Shown piece by piece: positions 6,956-13,852 of a stretch of 25,533 bases of DNA. Source of the stretch: Anaerolineae bacterium (lineage in GTDB: Bacteria; Chloroflexota; Anaerolineae; Anaerolineales; Villigracilaceae). Every line of letters begins with the position of its first letter. The stretch's first letter is position 1. The position numbers were made by a program, and so were the translations under genes. Under the pieces are notes generated by a model. That model searched no databases, was not told where the DNA came from, and saw nothing but the letters and a program-made list of their open reading frames with translations. Where the stretch lies: contig JAFLCF010000043.1 in NCBI GenBank assembly GCA_017303735.1, positions 1-25,533 of the forward strand, given 5' to 3'.

Positions 6956-8500
6956 ATGAACTCCTTTATTCGCAAGAACATCGTCATACTCGTGGCTGTC
7001 CTTATCATGGCTGCCTTCCTCATTGCCGCTGCACAAGGCATGGAAAAACAAGACTTCGTCATTACACTCCTGCGCGGTCTCGCCGTTGGCTCCATCACCT
7101 TCCTCGTCGCTTCGGGCTTCTCGCTCATCTTCGGTCTGCTCGACGTGCTCAACCTTGCACACGGCACGCTCTTCATGATCGGCGCCTACCTCGGCTGGAC
7201 GGTTGTCGTCCGCCCCGATACGTTTGTGGATTTGTTGACTCCGCTGGCTCTGATCGTTTCGGGCTTTGCGCTTGGGGATGTGTACCCGGCTCTCGCTAGC
7301 CGAATCAGGTTCGGCTTAAGCATGAGGCGTTTTCTTCCCTGGGGCTTGATCCTCGTCTCCATTCTCCTCTTCGGCTTTATCCTGCCACGTTATCCCATCG
7401 CCATCTGGGACGTGGAGAATTACGCTCAAAGCCCCGTCACCTTTGCCTTCATGGCGGACTCAGGCGCGCGCCTGCCGGTGCAACCCGCGGCATTCACTGA
7501 AATTTCCATGCCGCTTGCTGTGATCGGTTTGTTGCTTGCCAGCCTTATCGGCGCGTTTGGTATTTCGTTGTTTGATAACACACCGCGCACTGTGCGTTTG
7601 AGTTGGAAGAATTTTGTCAGCATTGCAATGGCGTTGGTGGTTGCTTTGGTTGGCTTGATCTTCAATGATCAACTGAGCGCATATTTGTATGGATTGAATT
7701 CGAACTGGTTGTTCTTTATCGCGGTGCTGGTCGCCACCCTAAGTGGAGTTGCCCTCGGCGGGGTGATGGAAGCCACACTCATTCGTCCGTTGTACAGCCG
7801 TCCGATCTATCAGTTGATGCTGACGCTGGGTATGAGCGCGATTGGTATTGAAATGGTGCGCGCCATTTGGGGACGTCCCGAATTTGTGATGCCCAAGCCT
7901 GCTTTCTTTAATGGGAGTGGCGAAGCCTGCCCTGCCACAAACTTTGCCGATTGGTGGGCAAATCACTGTTCAACTATTTTGATCTTCGATGGGCGCGTGC
8001 GTGTGTATAACGAAATTTTCATTCCACTCGTTGGACTGGTGGTCTTGATCTCGATCTGGATTCTTTTGCAACGTACCCGCCTCGGCATGATCATCCGCGC
8101 CGGTGTGCAAGATAGCCAAATGGTGGAAGCGCTCGGCATTAATGTGCGCCGTGTGTTTACGATGGTCTTTGCACTGGGTGTAGGGCTGGCTGCATTAGGA
8201 GGTGTGTTGGGCGCGCCATCTACCGGTTTGTCAAATGTGATGGGGGAGAGTCTCCTGCTCAATGCGCTTATAGCTCTCGCCATTGGCGGGCTGACCAGTT
8301 ACCCCGGCGCGGCGTTGGGTTCTGTTATCGTCGGCATGATCCAGCAATTCATTATCAAATACGGGCAAATCGGTATTGCCATTCCCTTTACGGATATTAT
8401 CTTCAAGCCCACTCCGCCGCTTGTCCCTGCTTCGACGGTGATGTTAATGGTGATTGTGTTGCTCATCCTGCCAAACGGCTTGCTGGGTAAAAAGGAATAA
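6956..8500 (+). CDS. livH: LIV-type ABC permease LivH with large internal insertion
   Basis: An inner-membrane permease of 514 aa, against about 290-310 for ordinary LivH. The N-terminal core (LVASGFSLIFGLLDVLNLAH, then GTLFMIGAYLGW) is at about 50-81. The core resumes at about 250 with LGGVMEATLIRPLYSRPIYQ and continues through the LivH signature region LGINVRRVFTMVFALGVGLA to LILPNGLLG at the end. Between them, residues about 92-248 form extra hydrophobic segments (near 95-107, 128-143, 185-205, 220-237) joined by polar loops. A second, smaller extra loop at about 310-350 contains two cysteines (GSGEACPATNF and NHCST). TAGGAG at 6941-6946 serves as Shine-Dalgarno. The reading frame is intact and the core is complete, so this is a real long form rather than a broken gene. 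It pairs with LivM to form the channel. Confidence 0.94.
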   Translation: MNSFIRKNIVILVAVLIMAAFLIAAAQGMEKQDFVITLLRGLAVGSITFLVASGFSLIFGLLDVLNLAHGTLFMIGAYLGWTVVVRPDTFVDLLTPLALIVSGFALGDVYPALASRIRFGLSMRRFLPWGLILVSILLFGFILPRYPIAIWDVENYAQSPVTFAFMADSGARLPVQPAAFTEISMPLAVIGLLLASLIGAFGISLFDNTPRTVRLSWKNFVSIAMALVVALVGLIFNDQLSAYLYGLNSNWLFFIAVLVATLSGVALGGVMEATLIRPLYSRPIYQLMLTLGMSAIGIEMVRAIWGRPEFVMPKPAFFNGSGEACPATNFADWWANHCSTILIFDGRVRVYNEIFIPLVGLVVLISIWILLQRTRLGMIIRAGVQDSQMVEALGINVRRVFTMVFALGVGLAALGGVLGAPSTGLSNVMGESLLLNALIALAIGGLTSYPGAALGSVIVGMIQQFIIKYGQIGIAIPFTDIIFKPTPPLVPASTVMLMVIVLLILPNGLLGKKE

Positions 8501-8507
8501 ACGAGCC

Positions 8508-9542
8508 ATGAAAACATTCTTCAATTCCAATCGCGGCGCGTTTATCACTCTGCTTGTCCTGATCCTTTTGCCATTTCTCGTCGGCTTGTTCGATGGTGCT
8601 TCGCCTGCCACGGTTTTCGTCAATGGCAGCGGACAGTCCAAGTTCATTCAGGGTCTCGCCATCGAGATCTTCATCCTTGCCATCTATGCCATCAGTTTTG
8701 ATTTGATCTTTGGCATTACGGGCATGTTGTCCTTTGGTCATTCGTTGTTCTATGGCGTGGGCGCTTATATGACCGGCATTGCGATTAAGAGTTTTGGCTT
8801 ACCGCTTCTGCCTACCTTTGGCTTGGTGCTCCTGGCTGCGGTGGTGCAAGCTATTCTTTTTGCTCTAGTGTTGCCGCGCGTGAAAGGTATTACGTTTGCA
8901 TTGGTTACATTGGGGCTTGGCTCGGTCTTTCACATTCTGGTCATGTCCAGTGAGTTTGGTCCCTACACCGGCGCGGATGTTGGTTTGCAAGGCGTGATTG
9001 TCCCCGCTTTTATCAGCCCGGCGAATGAACGTTTACGCTTCTATTTCATCATGTTAGCGGTGATGGTTTTGGTCTATCTGACCTATCAACGCTTTGTGAA
9101 CTCCCCGACGGGACGTGTCTGCGTTGCCATCCGTGAGAACGAAGGACGCGCTCGCATGTTGGGCTACAACACCTTCTACTTCAAATTTGTTGCACTGTTA
9201 CTTTCTTCATTCACAGCGGCGTTGGCAGGCTTCTTCCATACCTTGTATCAGCCGATTGTCAGCCCGAACGTGGCGGGTATGGGCTTCACTGTCACTGCCT
9301 TGCTGATCGTGTTGATCGGCGGCGTGGGCACGCTCAACGGCGCGTTTGTTGGTGCGGTAGTCTATCGCCTGCTGGATTATGGTCTGCGGCGTTATATTGG
9401 CGAAAGCGCCAGTTTCATCAATGGCGCGATCTACGTGTTATTCGTGTTGTTCATTCCGTATGGCATTGTGGGTACATGGAGGTTGAAGTCTTTGCAGATC
9501 AAACAAGGCTGGGACCGTTTGCTGGGGATGTTTGGTCGATAA
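8508..9542 (+). CDS. livM: LIV-type ABC permease LivM
   Basis: A 344-aa membrane permease, normal length for LivM. Family segments are visible: FDLIFGITGMLSFGHSLFYG (64-83) and GAYMTG, VKGITFALVTLGLG, the cytoplasmic ATPase-contact region SPTGRVCVAIRENEGRARML, and LIVLIGGVGTLNGAFVGAV near the end. It begins 7 bp after livH and ends at the strong terminator at 9551. The ATG at 8508 is chosen because the longer frame from 8454 overlaps livH and adds non-family residues; AAAGGA at 8491-8496 is the likely ribosome site. It completes the importer operon. Confidence 0.95.
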   Translation: MKTFFNSNRGAFITLLVLILLPFLVGLFDGASPATVFVNGSGQSKFIQGLAIEIFILAIYAISFDLIFGITGMLSFGHSLFYGVGAYMTGIAIKSFGLPLLPTFGLVLLAAVVQAILFALVLPRVKGITFALVTLGLGSVFHILVMSSEFGPYTGADVGLQGVIVPAFISPANERLRFYFIMLAVMVLVYLTYQRFVNSPTGRVCVAIRENEGRARMLGYNTFYFKFVALLLSSFTAALAGFFHTLYQPIVSPNVAGMGFTVTALLIVLIGGVGTLNGAFVGAVVYRLLDYGLRRYIGESASFINGAIYVLFVLFIPYGIVGTWRLKSLQIKQGWDRLLGMFGR

Positions 9543-9550
9543 ATGATAGT

Positions 9551-9583
9551 AAAAAGCCTTGAGAAAATCTCAAGGCTTTTTTT
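9551..9583 (+). terminator. Strong, probably bidirectional intrinsic terminator
   Basis: A perfect 10-bp stem (9555-9564 with 9568-9577) around an AAA loop, preceded by an A-run and followed by TTTTTTT. Read in either direction it gives a GC-containing stem followed by a T-run, so it can end both the livM transcript and the convergent minus-strand operon that finishes at 9722. Confidence 0.93.
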
Positions 9584-9722
9584 ATTCCACTTCAGATATT
9601 AATTGCTTACAGTTTTGTGAATCTATTGCCATCATTGTATATTGTTGCTTATTCCCGTATAAATGATGTGTGCCGCGCTGGACAAATCCGATGGCGGTTG
9701 CAATGAAAATGTTGACAATATC
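9582..9722 (-). pseudogene. Possible 3' remnant of a lost gene
   Basis: On the minus strand a stop at 9582-9584 closes 46 open codons with protein-like content, a hydrophobic start (IFIATAIGFV) followed by QRGTHHLYGNKQQYTM and a polar end LISEVE. There is no usable start codon for the whole stretch, and upstream it runs into the DUF2938 gene in another frame. The sequence is AT-rich compared with neighbours. It may be the tail of a membrane protein left after deletion, or chance. No family was recognised. Confidence 0.25.
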
Positions 9723-10219
9723 TATAGTAATAAATATAGCAATGATCCGAAAATGTACAATCCGAATCCAAATACAAGGTGATTGATCAAGCTGCGTAGT
9801 CTCGCTTGTGTAGGGTTTGGTGTTTTTGATGCAGCAACTCCCAATCCAAGAGCTGGTTGCATGATGAAGAGTGGCGCTGAGACGGTAATTAATCCAAATA
9901 CAAGTGCGGGAATCAATGTAGGATGCTCAATCCATCTGATTCCTACGAATGCTATATAAGCAGTGGCGAATGCAATACCAATCATGTAATGGGCAATCCA
10001 TCCCACTTTACACTCTGCATTTTTGGGCGGGACAGAGCCAATATTAGCATGTCGAAAGATTCCTTCTGGCATGTAAAGAATCCAACGCCCGACCAAACAG
10101 AAGTTGGAAGGAGGTATTTTGAAAACATGCTTGAGAAACAGTCCCCAAAGATCAAACGTCATCGTTGCGCCAACCCCAATAAAGATGGTAATGAGGAAGT
10201 AGTGAATTAAATTATTCAT
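9722..10219 (-). CDS. DUF2938 family membrane protein
   Basis: A 165-aa integral membrane protein with about four hydrophobic segments (near residues 3-22, 75-92, 103-122 and 145-165). The pattern DLWGLFLKHVFKIP, LVGRWILYMPEGIFRH, GWIAHYMIGI and SKTPNPTQARLRSLINH matches the DUF2938 family as I remember it, whose function is not known. Full length for that family. Its start overlaps the end of the CPBP gene by 4 bp, so it is the last gene of the minus-strand operon and translationally coupled. It is more AT-rich than the sugar and LIV genes, as are its neighbours. Confidence 0.85.
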   Translation of the reverse strand: MNNLIHYFLITIFIGVGATMTFDLWGLFLKHVFKIPPSNFCLVGRWILYMPEGIFRHANIGSVPPKNAECKVGWIAHYMIGIAFATAYIAFVGIRWIEHPTLIPALVFGLITVSAPLFIMQPALGLGVAASKTPNPTQARLRSLINHLVFGFGLYIFGSLLYLLL

Positions 10220-11043
10220 TTAGTTTTTTGCTTTCTCGTGTAGAACAGAAGCAAAACGATCAAAATACAAATCAGACCGGGCAAACTCGCTTCGAGCCCA
10301 AACTGACCACCGGTCAGCCATACAGGAGCTTCACCAAAAACCGGAATTAACAGCCCTGATTGTTCTGTGCCGCTCACACCAAAGCCCAAGATTCCGCCTT
10401 GGACAAAGTTCGCCATGAAATGCAATCCGAGTGGCATAGCCAGGCTTCTGGTTCGGATAAATGCCAAACCAAACAGAATCGACGCGAGAAAAATGTTGAT
10501 GCTTGCCATCATCTTGACACTTCCGGTCATGCCCGGATTATTCAAGTGCGTAAGAAGAAAATAGGCGGCGATGATCAATTGGGCTGGCCATTGTCCCAAT
10601 CCAGAGATCAGGCGTTGAAAGACAAACCCTCGGAACAACAATTCCTCTGCTGCGGCAACTCCCGCAAAGACTAATAAACTCGATGATAGGACTGAGATCC
10701 CTTCAGGATGCCATTGCCAATTCACCCAACCGAAGACACTCAAAATCAGCGCAGGAGACAGCATGAGCGCGGAACCGATCAAGCCGCCTAACGATAGTTC
10801 TTTGAGCCAACGCCAATTTAACATGCCAAATAGCTCTGCCAGTGGTTTTCGTCGCAGCCATTGACCGGTCAAAGAGGCGATCAGTATGATCATGGCTTGC
10901 ACGCCAATGGAGACCTCCATGTTATTTTGCTGTGCTGAGATTATCGCTGGTACAAGCAAGGCAGAAAGCACCAGAAAAAATACCAGGATCCACCAGCCAT
11001 TGCGAAGCTGCCGTTCCGAATTTAGAAACAAGTTAATCGTCAT
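10216..11043 (-). CDS. CPBP family intramembrane glutamic endopeptidase
   Basis: A 275-aa polytopic membrane protein of the CAAX protease/bacteriocin-processing (CPBP, Abi) family. The active-site motif EELLFRG (Glu133, Glu134, Arg138) is followed by YFLLTH (His166) and LHFMAN (His208, Asn212), the standard three conserved blocks within membrane helices. It probably cleaves a membrane peptide or processes a partner; some relatives protect against bacteriocins or act in stress signalling. It overlaps the 87-aa gene upstream and the DUF2938 gene downstream by 4 bp each, so all three are coupled. The substrate is unknown; small neighbours are candidates. Confidence 0.92.
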   Translation of the reverse strand: MTINLFLNSERQLRNGWWILVFFLVLSALLVPAIISAQQNNMEVSIGVQAMIILIASLTGQWLRRKPLAELFGMLNWRWLKELSLGGLIGSALMLSPALILSVFGWVNWQWHPEGISVLSSSLLVFAGVAAAEELLFRGFVFQRLISGLGQWPAQLIIAAYFLLTHLNNPGMTGSVKMMASINIFLASILFGLAFIRTRSLAMPLGLHFMANFVQGGILGFGVSGTEQSGLLIPVFGEAPVWLTGGQFGLEASLPGLICILIVLLLFYTRKQKTK

Positions 11044-11303
11044 AAGTCACCTTTAAGCGGATCGCGGTCAACAGAATTGACCGATAACAACGGCATTCCC
11101 AAGTCACGGATTTTTTTCAAGATGCCATGTAATGCAGACTGGTCGATTACAGGTCCACTTAAGAGTGTGTTCCCATCTTCTTCCAATGCGATGGTCAATC
11201 CATCGAACCAGCCTGCCCACTGCTGACCCAGATGACCTTGGATCCTGATCTGAAAGATCTTCGGCGCATCTGGGTCGCTCCCCAAATTTTGTTCATTTGG
11301 CAT
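11040..11303 (-). CDS. Conserved-looking small protein of unknown function
   Basis: An 87-aa soluble protein without a signal peptide or membrane helix. The core IRIQGHLGQQWAGWFDGLTI is followed by LEEDGNTLLSGP, DQSALHGILKKIRDLGMPLL and SVN, which reads like a compact alpha/beta domain. I recall similar short proteins annotated as hypothetical in Chloroflexota and other soil bacteria, often beside regulators or oxidoreductases, but know no function for them. It overlaps the MDR gene by 1 bp and the CPBP gene by 4 bp. Its tight packing indicates it is expressed and translated with them. Confidence 0.85.
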   Translation of the reverse strand: MPNEQNLGSDPDAPKIFQIRIQGHLGQQWAGWFDGLTIALEEDGNTLLSGPVIDQSALHGILKKIRDLGMPLLSVNSVDRDPLKGDL

Positions 11304-12214
11304 TATTGCACCGTGATGACGATGTTCCCTTTTTTTCGTCCCGTATCCATATAGCGGTGAGCTTCGGTCATTTTTTCAAGCGGATAGCATCGGTCAATGA
11401 CCGCTTTGAGTTCGCCCTTCTCGATCAAGCCTTTGATGTAAATCAGGTTATCCATGTTTTCTTTTGTGTCCAGCTTTGCCATTGATACATAGCTTCCGTT
11501 TGGTGCGAGGACCTTCGAGTATTGGGGTTTCGGGAATTTTGCAAGCGTGTCAAAGATGATGTCATATCGTTCTTCTATGGAAGAAAAATCGTCTTTTGTG
11601 TAGTCGATGACATGGTCAGCGCCCAAGGATTTCACCAACTCCAGATTGGATGTGCTGCATACGCCGGTCACTTCTGCGCCAAAGTACTTTGCTAACTGCA
11701 CAGCATATGTACCGACGCTTCCAGAAGCGCCGTAGATGAGGATTTTTTGCCCAGATTGGATGCTCCCTTTTCGGAGCAGGCGCAAGGCGGTGGTCGCTCC
11801 GATGGGGAGGGCAGCAGCTTCCTCGTAGGTCAAGCTGGCTGGTTTGATCGCCATCATCGCCTTCTCGGGCAGGGATTTGTATTCGGCATAGCCACCAAAA
11901 TTCTCGGTCAGGGTTGAGGCGAAGACTTGGTCACCGACCTTGAAGCGGGTCACATCTTTGCCAACCGCTTCCACTACGCCTGCAAGTTCAGAGCCGAAGA
12001 TCGGTTGTCTGGGCTTTGTGATGCCCAGCGCGAGGCGGGCGGGAATCCATACTGCGGCAGGGACGGTAAAGCTTCGCATTCGGAAATCCGCGGCGGTGAC
12101 GGTGGTGGCGTGGACTTTGACCAAAACCTCATTGTCTTTCGGCGTCGGCTTATCGATCTCTTTGAGTTGAAGAACTTCCGGTCCGCCGTATTGGGTTGCT
12201 ACAATTGCTTTCAT
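11303..12214 (-). CDS. Zinc-free MDR NAD(P)-dependent oxidoreductase (quinone oxidoreductase-like)
   Basis: A 303-aa medium-chain dehydrogenase/reductase. The N-terminal GroES-like domain contains [15 protein letters not shown] (74-88) and KVGDQVF, but none of the catalytic or structural zinc ligands of alcohol dehydrogenases. The nucleotide-binding motif is [11 protein letters not shown] at 161-171. The C-terminal part ([19 protein letters not shown]) is typical of the quinone or enone reductase branch. AAGGAGT lies 7 bp before the ATG at 12214. It probably reduces quinones or unsaturated carbonyls, a detoxification role fitting the stress-like membrane neighbours. Confidence 0.93.
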   Translation of the reverse strand: MKAIVATQYGGPEVLQLKEIDKPTPKDNEVLVKVHATTVTAADFRMRSFTVPAAVWIPARLALGITKPRQPIFGSELAGVVEAVGKDVTRFKVGDQVFASTLTENFGGYAEYKSLPEKAMMAIKPASLTYEEAAALPIGATTALRLLRKGSIQSGQKILIYGASGSVGTYAVQLAKYFGAEVTGVCSTSNLELVKSLGADHVIDYTKDDFSSIEERYDIIFDTLAKFPKPQYSKVLAPNGSYVSMAKLDTKENMDNLIYIKGLIEKGELKAVIDRCYPLEKMTEAHRYMDTGRKKGNIVITVQ

Positions 12215-12269
12215 TTTAAGACTCCTTATTTTCTAAAATATTAAGTGAACTTGATATCAATATTCAAAT

Positions 12270-12953
12270 CTATACTGTTCGGATTTGTCTGGTTGTAGCC
12301 TTGCGGATGCTCCATTCCGCCACGGCAAGATTGATCACCCAGGCTGCGCCATGCAACAACGCATTTTGAAATTCATTGGGTGTGCCGAATGCCAGTGCAC
12401 CGACCATACCCGTGAACACTTGCGTACCTGCACCAAGACCGATCGCGTAAGCGCGTGTCATCCAAGCCAGGTGCTGATCAACATCCTTCCGCAGGATGGC
12501 GAGGTATCCCAAGATGATCGAGAGAATCATGCCAGTTCCGAACAGGAGCCGAAAGGCATATAGCAGGTTGCTTGCGCCTTCCTGACGAGGATAGAACAAG
12601 GTCATCCAGATCGCTGAAAGCCCAACGAGAAGTCCAACTGGAACCAGAAACCTGCCAACCCAACGATGCCATTTACTTCCGCGCTGCCAAAGGCGACCCA
12701 CGAACTGGAGCGCGCCAAGCAGGACATAGACCGCAGATGCAATAATGTGAATAACCACAGGCAAGGGAGAGGCAAAGAAGCGCGCATTGTCTGGTGTGAT
12801 CTCAGCGCCGCTTGCCAATTCGTTCACGCGTAACGCGCCAAAGATCAGGGGAATGATGCTGAGGAAGATCATCCCGACAGGCACCCACCACGATATTTGA
12901 GTTTTTCTTGCAGACACTTTGACTTGATTGTTATTTTGAATAATCGCTTTCAT
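12270..12953 (-). CDS. DUF2306 family membrane protein
   Basis: A 227-aa protein with about seven hydrophobic segments. The DUF2306 features are present: conserved His in VVIHIIASAVYVLLGALQF, then KWHRWVGR and, later, DQHLAWMTRAYAIG. In this family the histidines suggest heme or metal contact, but no activity is established. The ATG at 12953 follows AAAGGAG with 7-nt spacing; the longer frame from 13100 would overlap the upstream gene and adds a non-membrane, non-family sequence. It lies 52 bp downstream of the preceding membrane gene and 55 bp before the MDR gene, so it belongs to the same operon. Confidence 0.88.
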   Translation of the reverse strand: MKAIIQNNNQVKVSARKTQISWWVPVGMIFLSIIPLIFGALRVNELASGAEITPDNARFFASPLPVVIHIIASAVYVLLGALQFVGRLWQRGSKWHRWVGRFLVPVGLLVGLSAIWMTLFYPRQEGASNLLYAFRLLFGTGMILSIILGYLAILRKDVDQHLAWMTRAYAIGLGAGTQVFTGMVGALAFGTPNEFQNALLHGAAWVINLAVAEWSIRKATTRQIRTV

Positions 12954-13005
12954 TTCTAATCTCCTTTGAAAAATTTGTTGGTTCTCAAGCTGCTTTGCTC
13001 GGTTC

Positions 13006-13662
13006 TTATGAAACGATTCCCTGATCAAACAAGGATGCGGACGGCTTCTCTCGTCGTTCGGAAAAGAGGGCGTATCCCAGCCAGACCAGAGCGAACCCAA
13101 TTGGTATCGATGTCAACTGGACTAGCTGATATGGAAGCAGAGTAAACATGGTGCCCGCCAAAGGACCTGATACCGCAAGCAGGACAGCCGCCCAGCGTGG
13201 CAGGATGCGAGCGCGGAACATAGCGATGCCAAAGAGCATGGAGCCGAGAACATAAAATATGGATGCGAGTGAATACACGTTTGGTAGGCTGCCAAGATTA
13301 GTGGGCACGCCAGTCCCACCAGATAACTGCAACATGCTTTCTACAAACGTTGGCGCTGTGGTCGTCAACAGTGGCAGGACCGTAGGTTCGATGAATGAAA
13401 TGCACATCTGAACGGCATAATGGATGGTTAGCAGAAGATAACCAGCCAAACCCTTCCAACCGGTTTCTTCCACTTGCCTGGCGTAGAGTCCTGTGATACC
13501 GAGCAGACCAAAGATCGAGATGGAGGTCTTGAAGGAAGTGATGATGATGAATGTGCTGGTATTGATAGATGGGTGGGTCGGCTGGATAGCCGTGAAAATA
13601 ATCCCTGCCACCATGGCGGATAAGCCTGCCCAACGGATGAGTTTCGGGGTTGTCACTTTCAT
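13006..13662 (-). CDS. Polytopic membrane protein of unknown family
   Basis: A 218-aa protein with about six hydrophobic segments (near residues 9-24, 36-60, 70-92, 130-148, 155-175 and 180-200). It starts at ATG 13662, 7 nt after AAAGGAG; the longer frame from 13779 reads across the upstream regulatory repeats and is rejected. I do not recognise a named family or catalytic motif. It resembles small uncharacterised membrane proteins that accompany LuxR/LAL regulators. It is the first gene of the six-gene minus-strand operon and therefore closest to the promoter. Confidence 0.82.
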   Translation of the reverse strand: MKVTTPKLIRWAGLSAMVAGIIFTAIQPTHPSINTSTFIIITSFKTSISIFGLLGITGLYARQVEETGWKGLAGYLLLTIHYAVQMCISFIEPTVLPLLTTTAPTFVESMLQLSGGTGVPTNLGSLPNVYSLASIFYVLGSMLFGIAMFRARILPRWAAVLLAVSGPLAGTMFTLLPYQLVQLTSIPIGFALVWLGYALFSERREKPSASLFDQGIVS

Positions 13663-13756
13663 TTTTTCTCCTTTTGAACCAATAAGATAAGTGTCTAAGG
13701 TTGACACCCGGCGTAGCCGCCTGTTGGGTTCGATTGAAGACAATATACAGATCAAG

Positions 13757-13799
13757 GTGGGGAGATGTCCTCCCCACATGTGGGGATTTCAGGTGGGGA
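13757..13799. promoter_or_regulatory. Palindrome and GTGGGGA repeats upstream of the membrane-protein operon
   Basis: A perfect 16-bp palindrome, TCCCCACATGTGGGGA, occupies 13771-13786. Extra GTGGGGA copies lie at 13757-13763 and 13793-13799, in addition to the one within the palindrome at 13780. It is about 95-140 bp upstream of the first operon gene and downstream of the regulator's terminator. This fits a multi-site operator, perhaps for the adjacent LAL regulator, though that is inferred. No convincing -35/-10 pair was found beside it. Confidence 0.5.
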
Positions 13800-13805
13800 G
13801 AATCG

Positions 13806-13828
13806 AAAAACCCCGCTTTCGGGCGGGG
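13806..13828 (-). terminator. Intrinsic terminator of the LAL regulator gene
   Basis: On the minus strand a 6-bp all-GC stem (CCCCGC with GCGGGG, 13823-13828 and 13811-13816) is followed by TTTTT at 13806-13810. It starts 25 bp past the regulator's stop and separates it from the six-gene operon. Confidence 0.88.
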
Positions 13829-13852
13829 TCTGGGATTTTGCGCGTTTCAGGT

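Noticed and set aside
6956..8500. livH as two genes fused by a sequencing error
   Set aside because: The frame is continuous, the core halves are in the correct order, and the extra segment is hydrophobic throughout rather than random sequence.
12954..13100. N-terminal extension of the DUF2306 protein
   Set aside because: Overlaps the upstream gene by 95 bp and lacks hydrophobic or family sequence; a good ribosome site supports 12953.
13663..13779. N-terminal extension of the first operon membrane protein
   Set aside because: AAAGGAG with correct spacing precedes 13662; the added 39 residues read through the control region.
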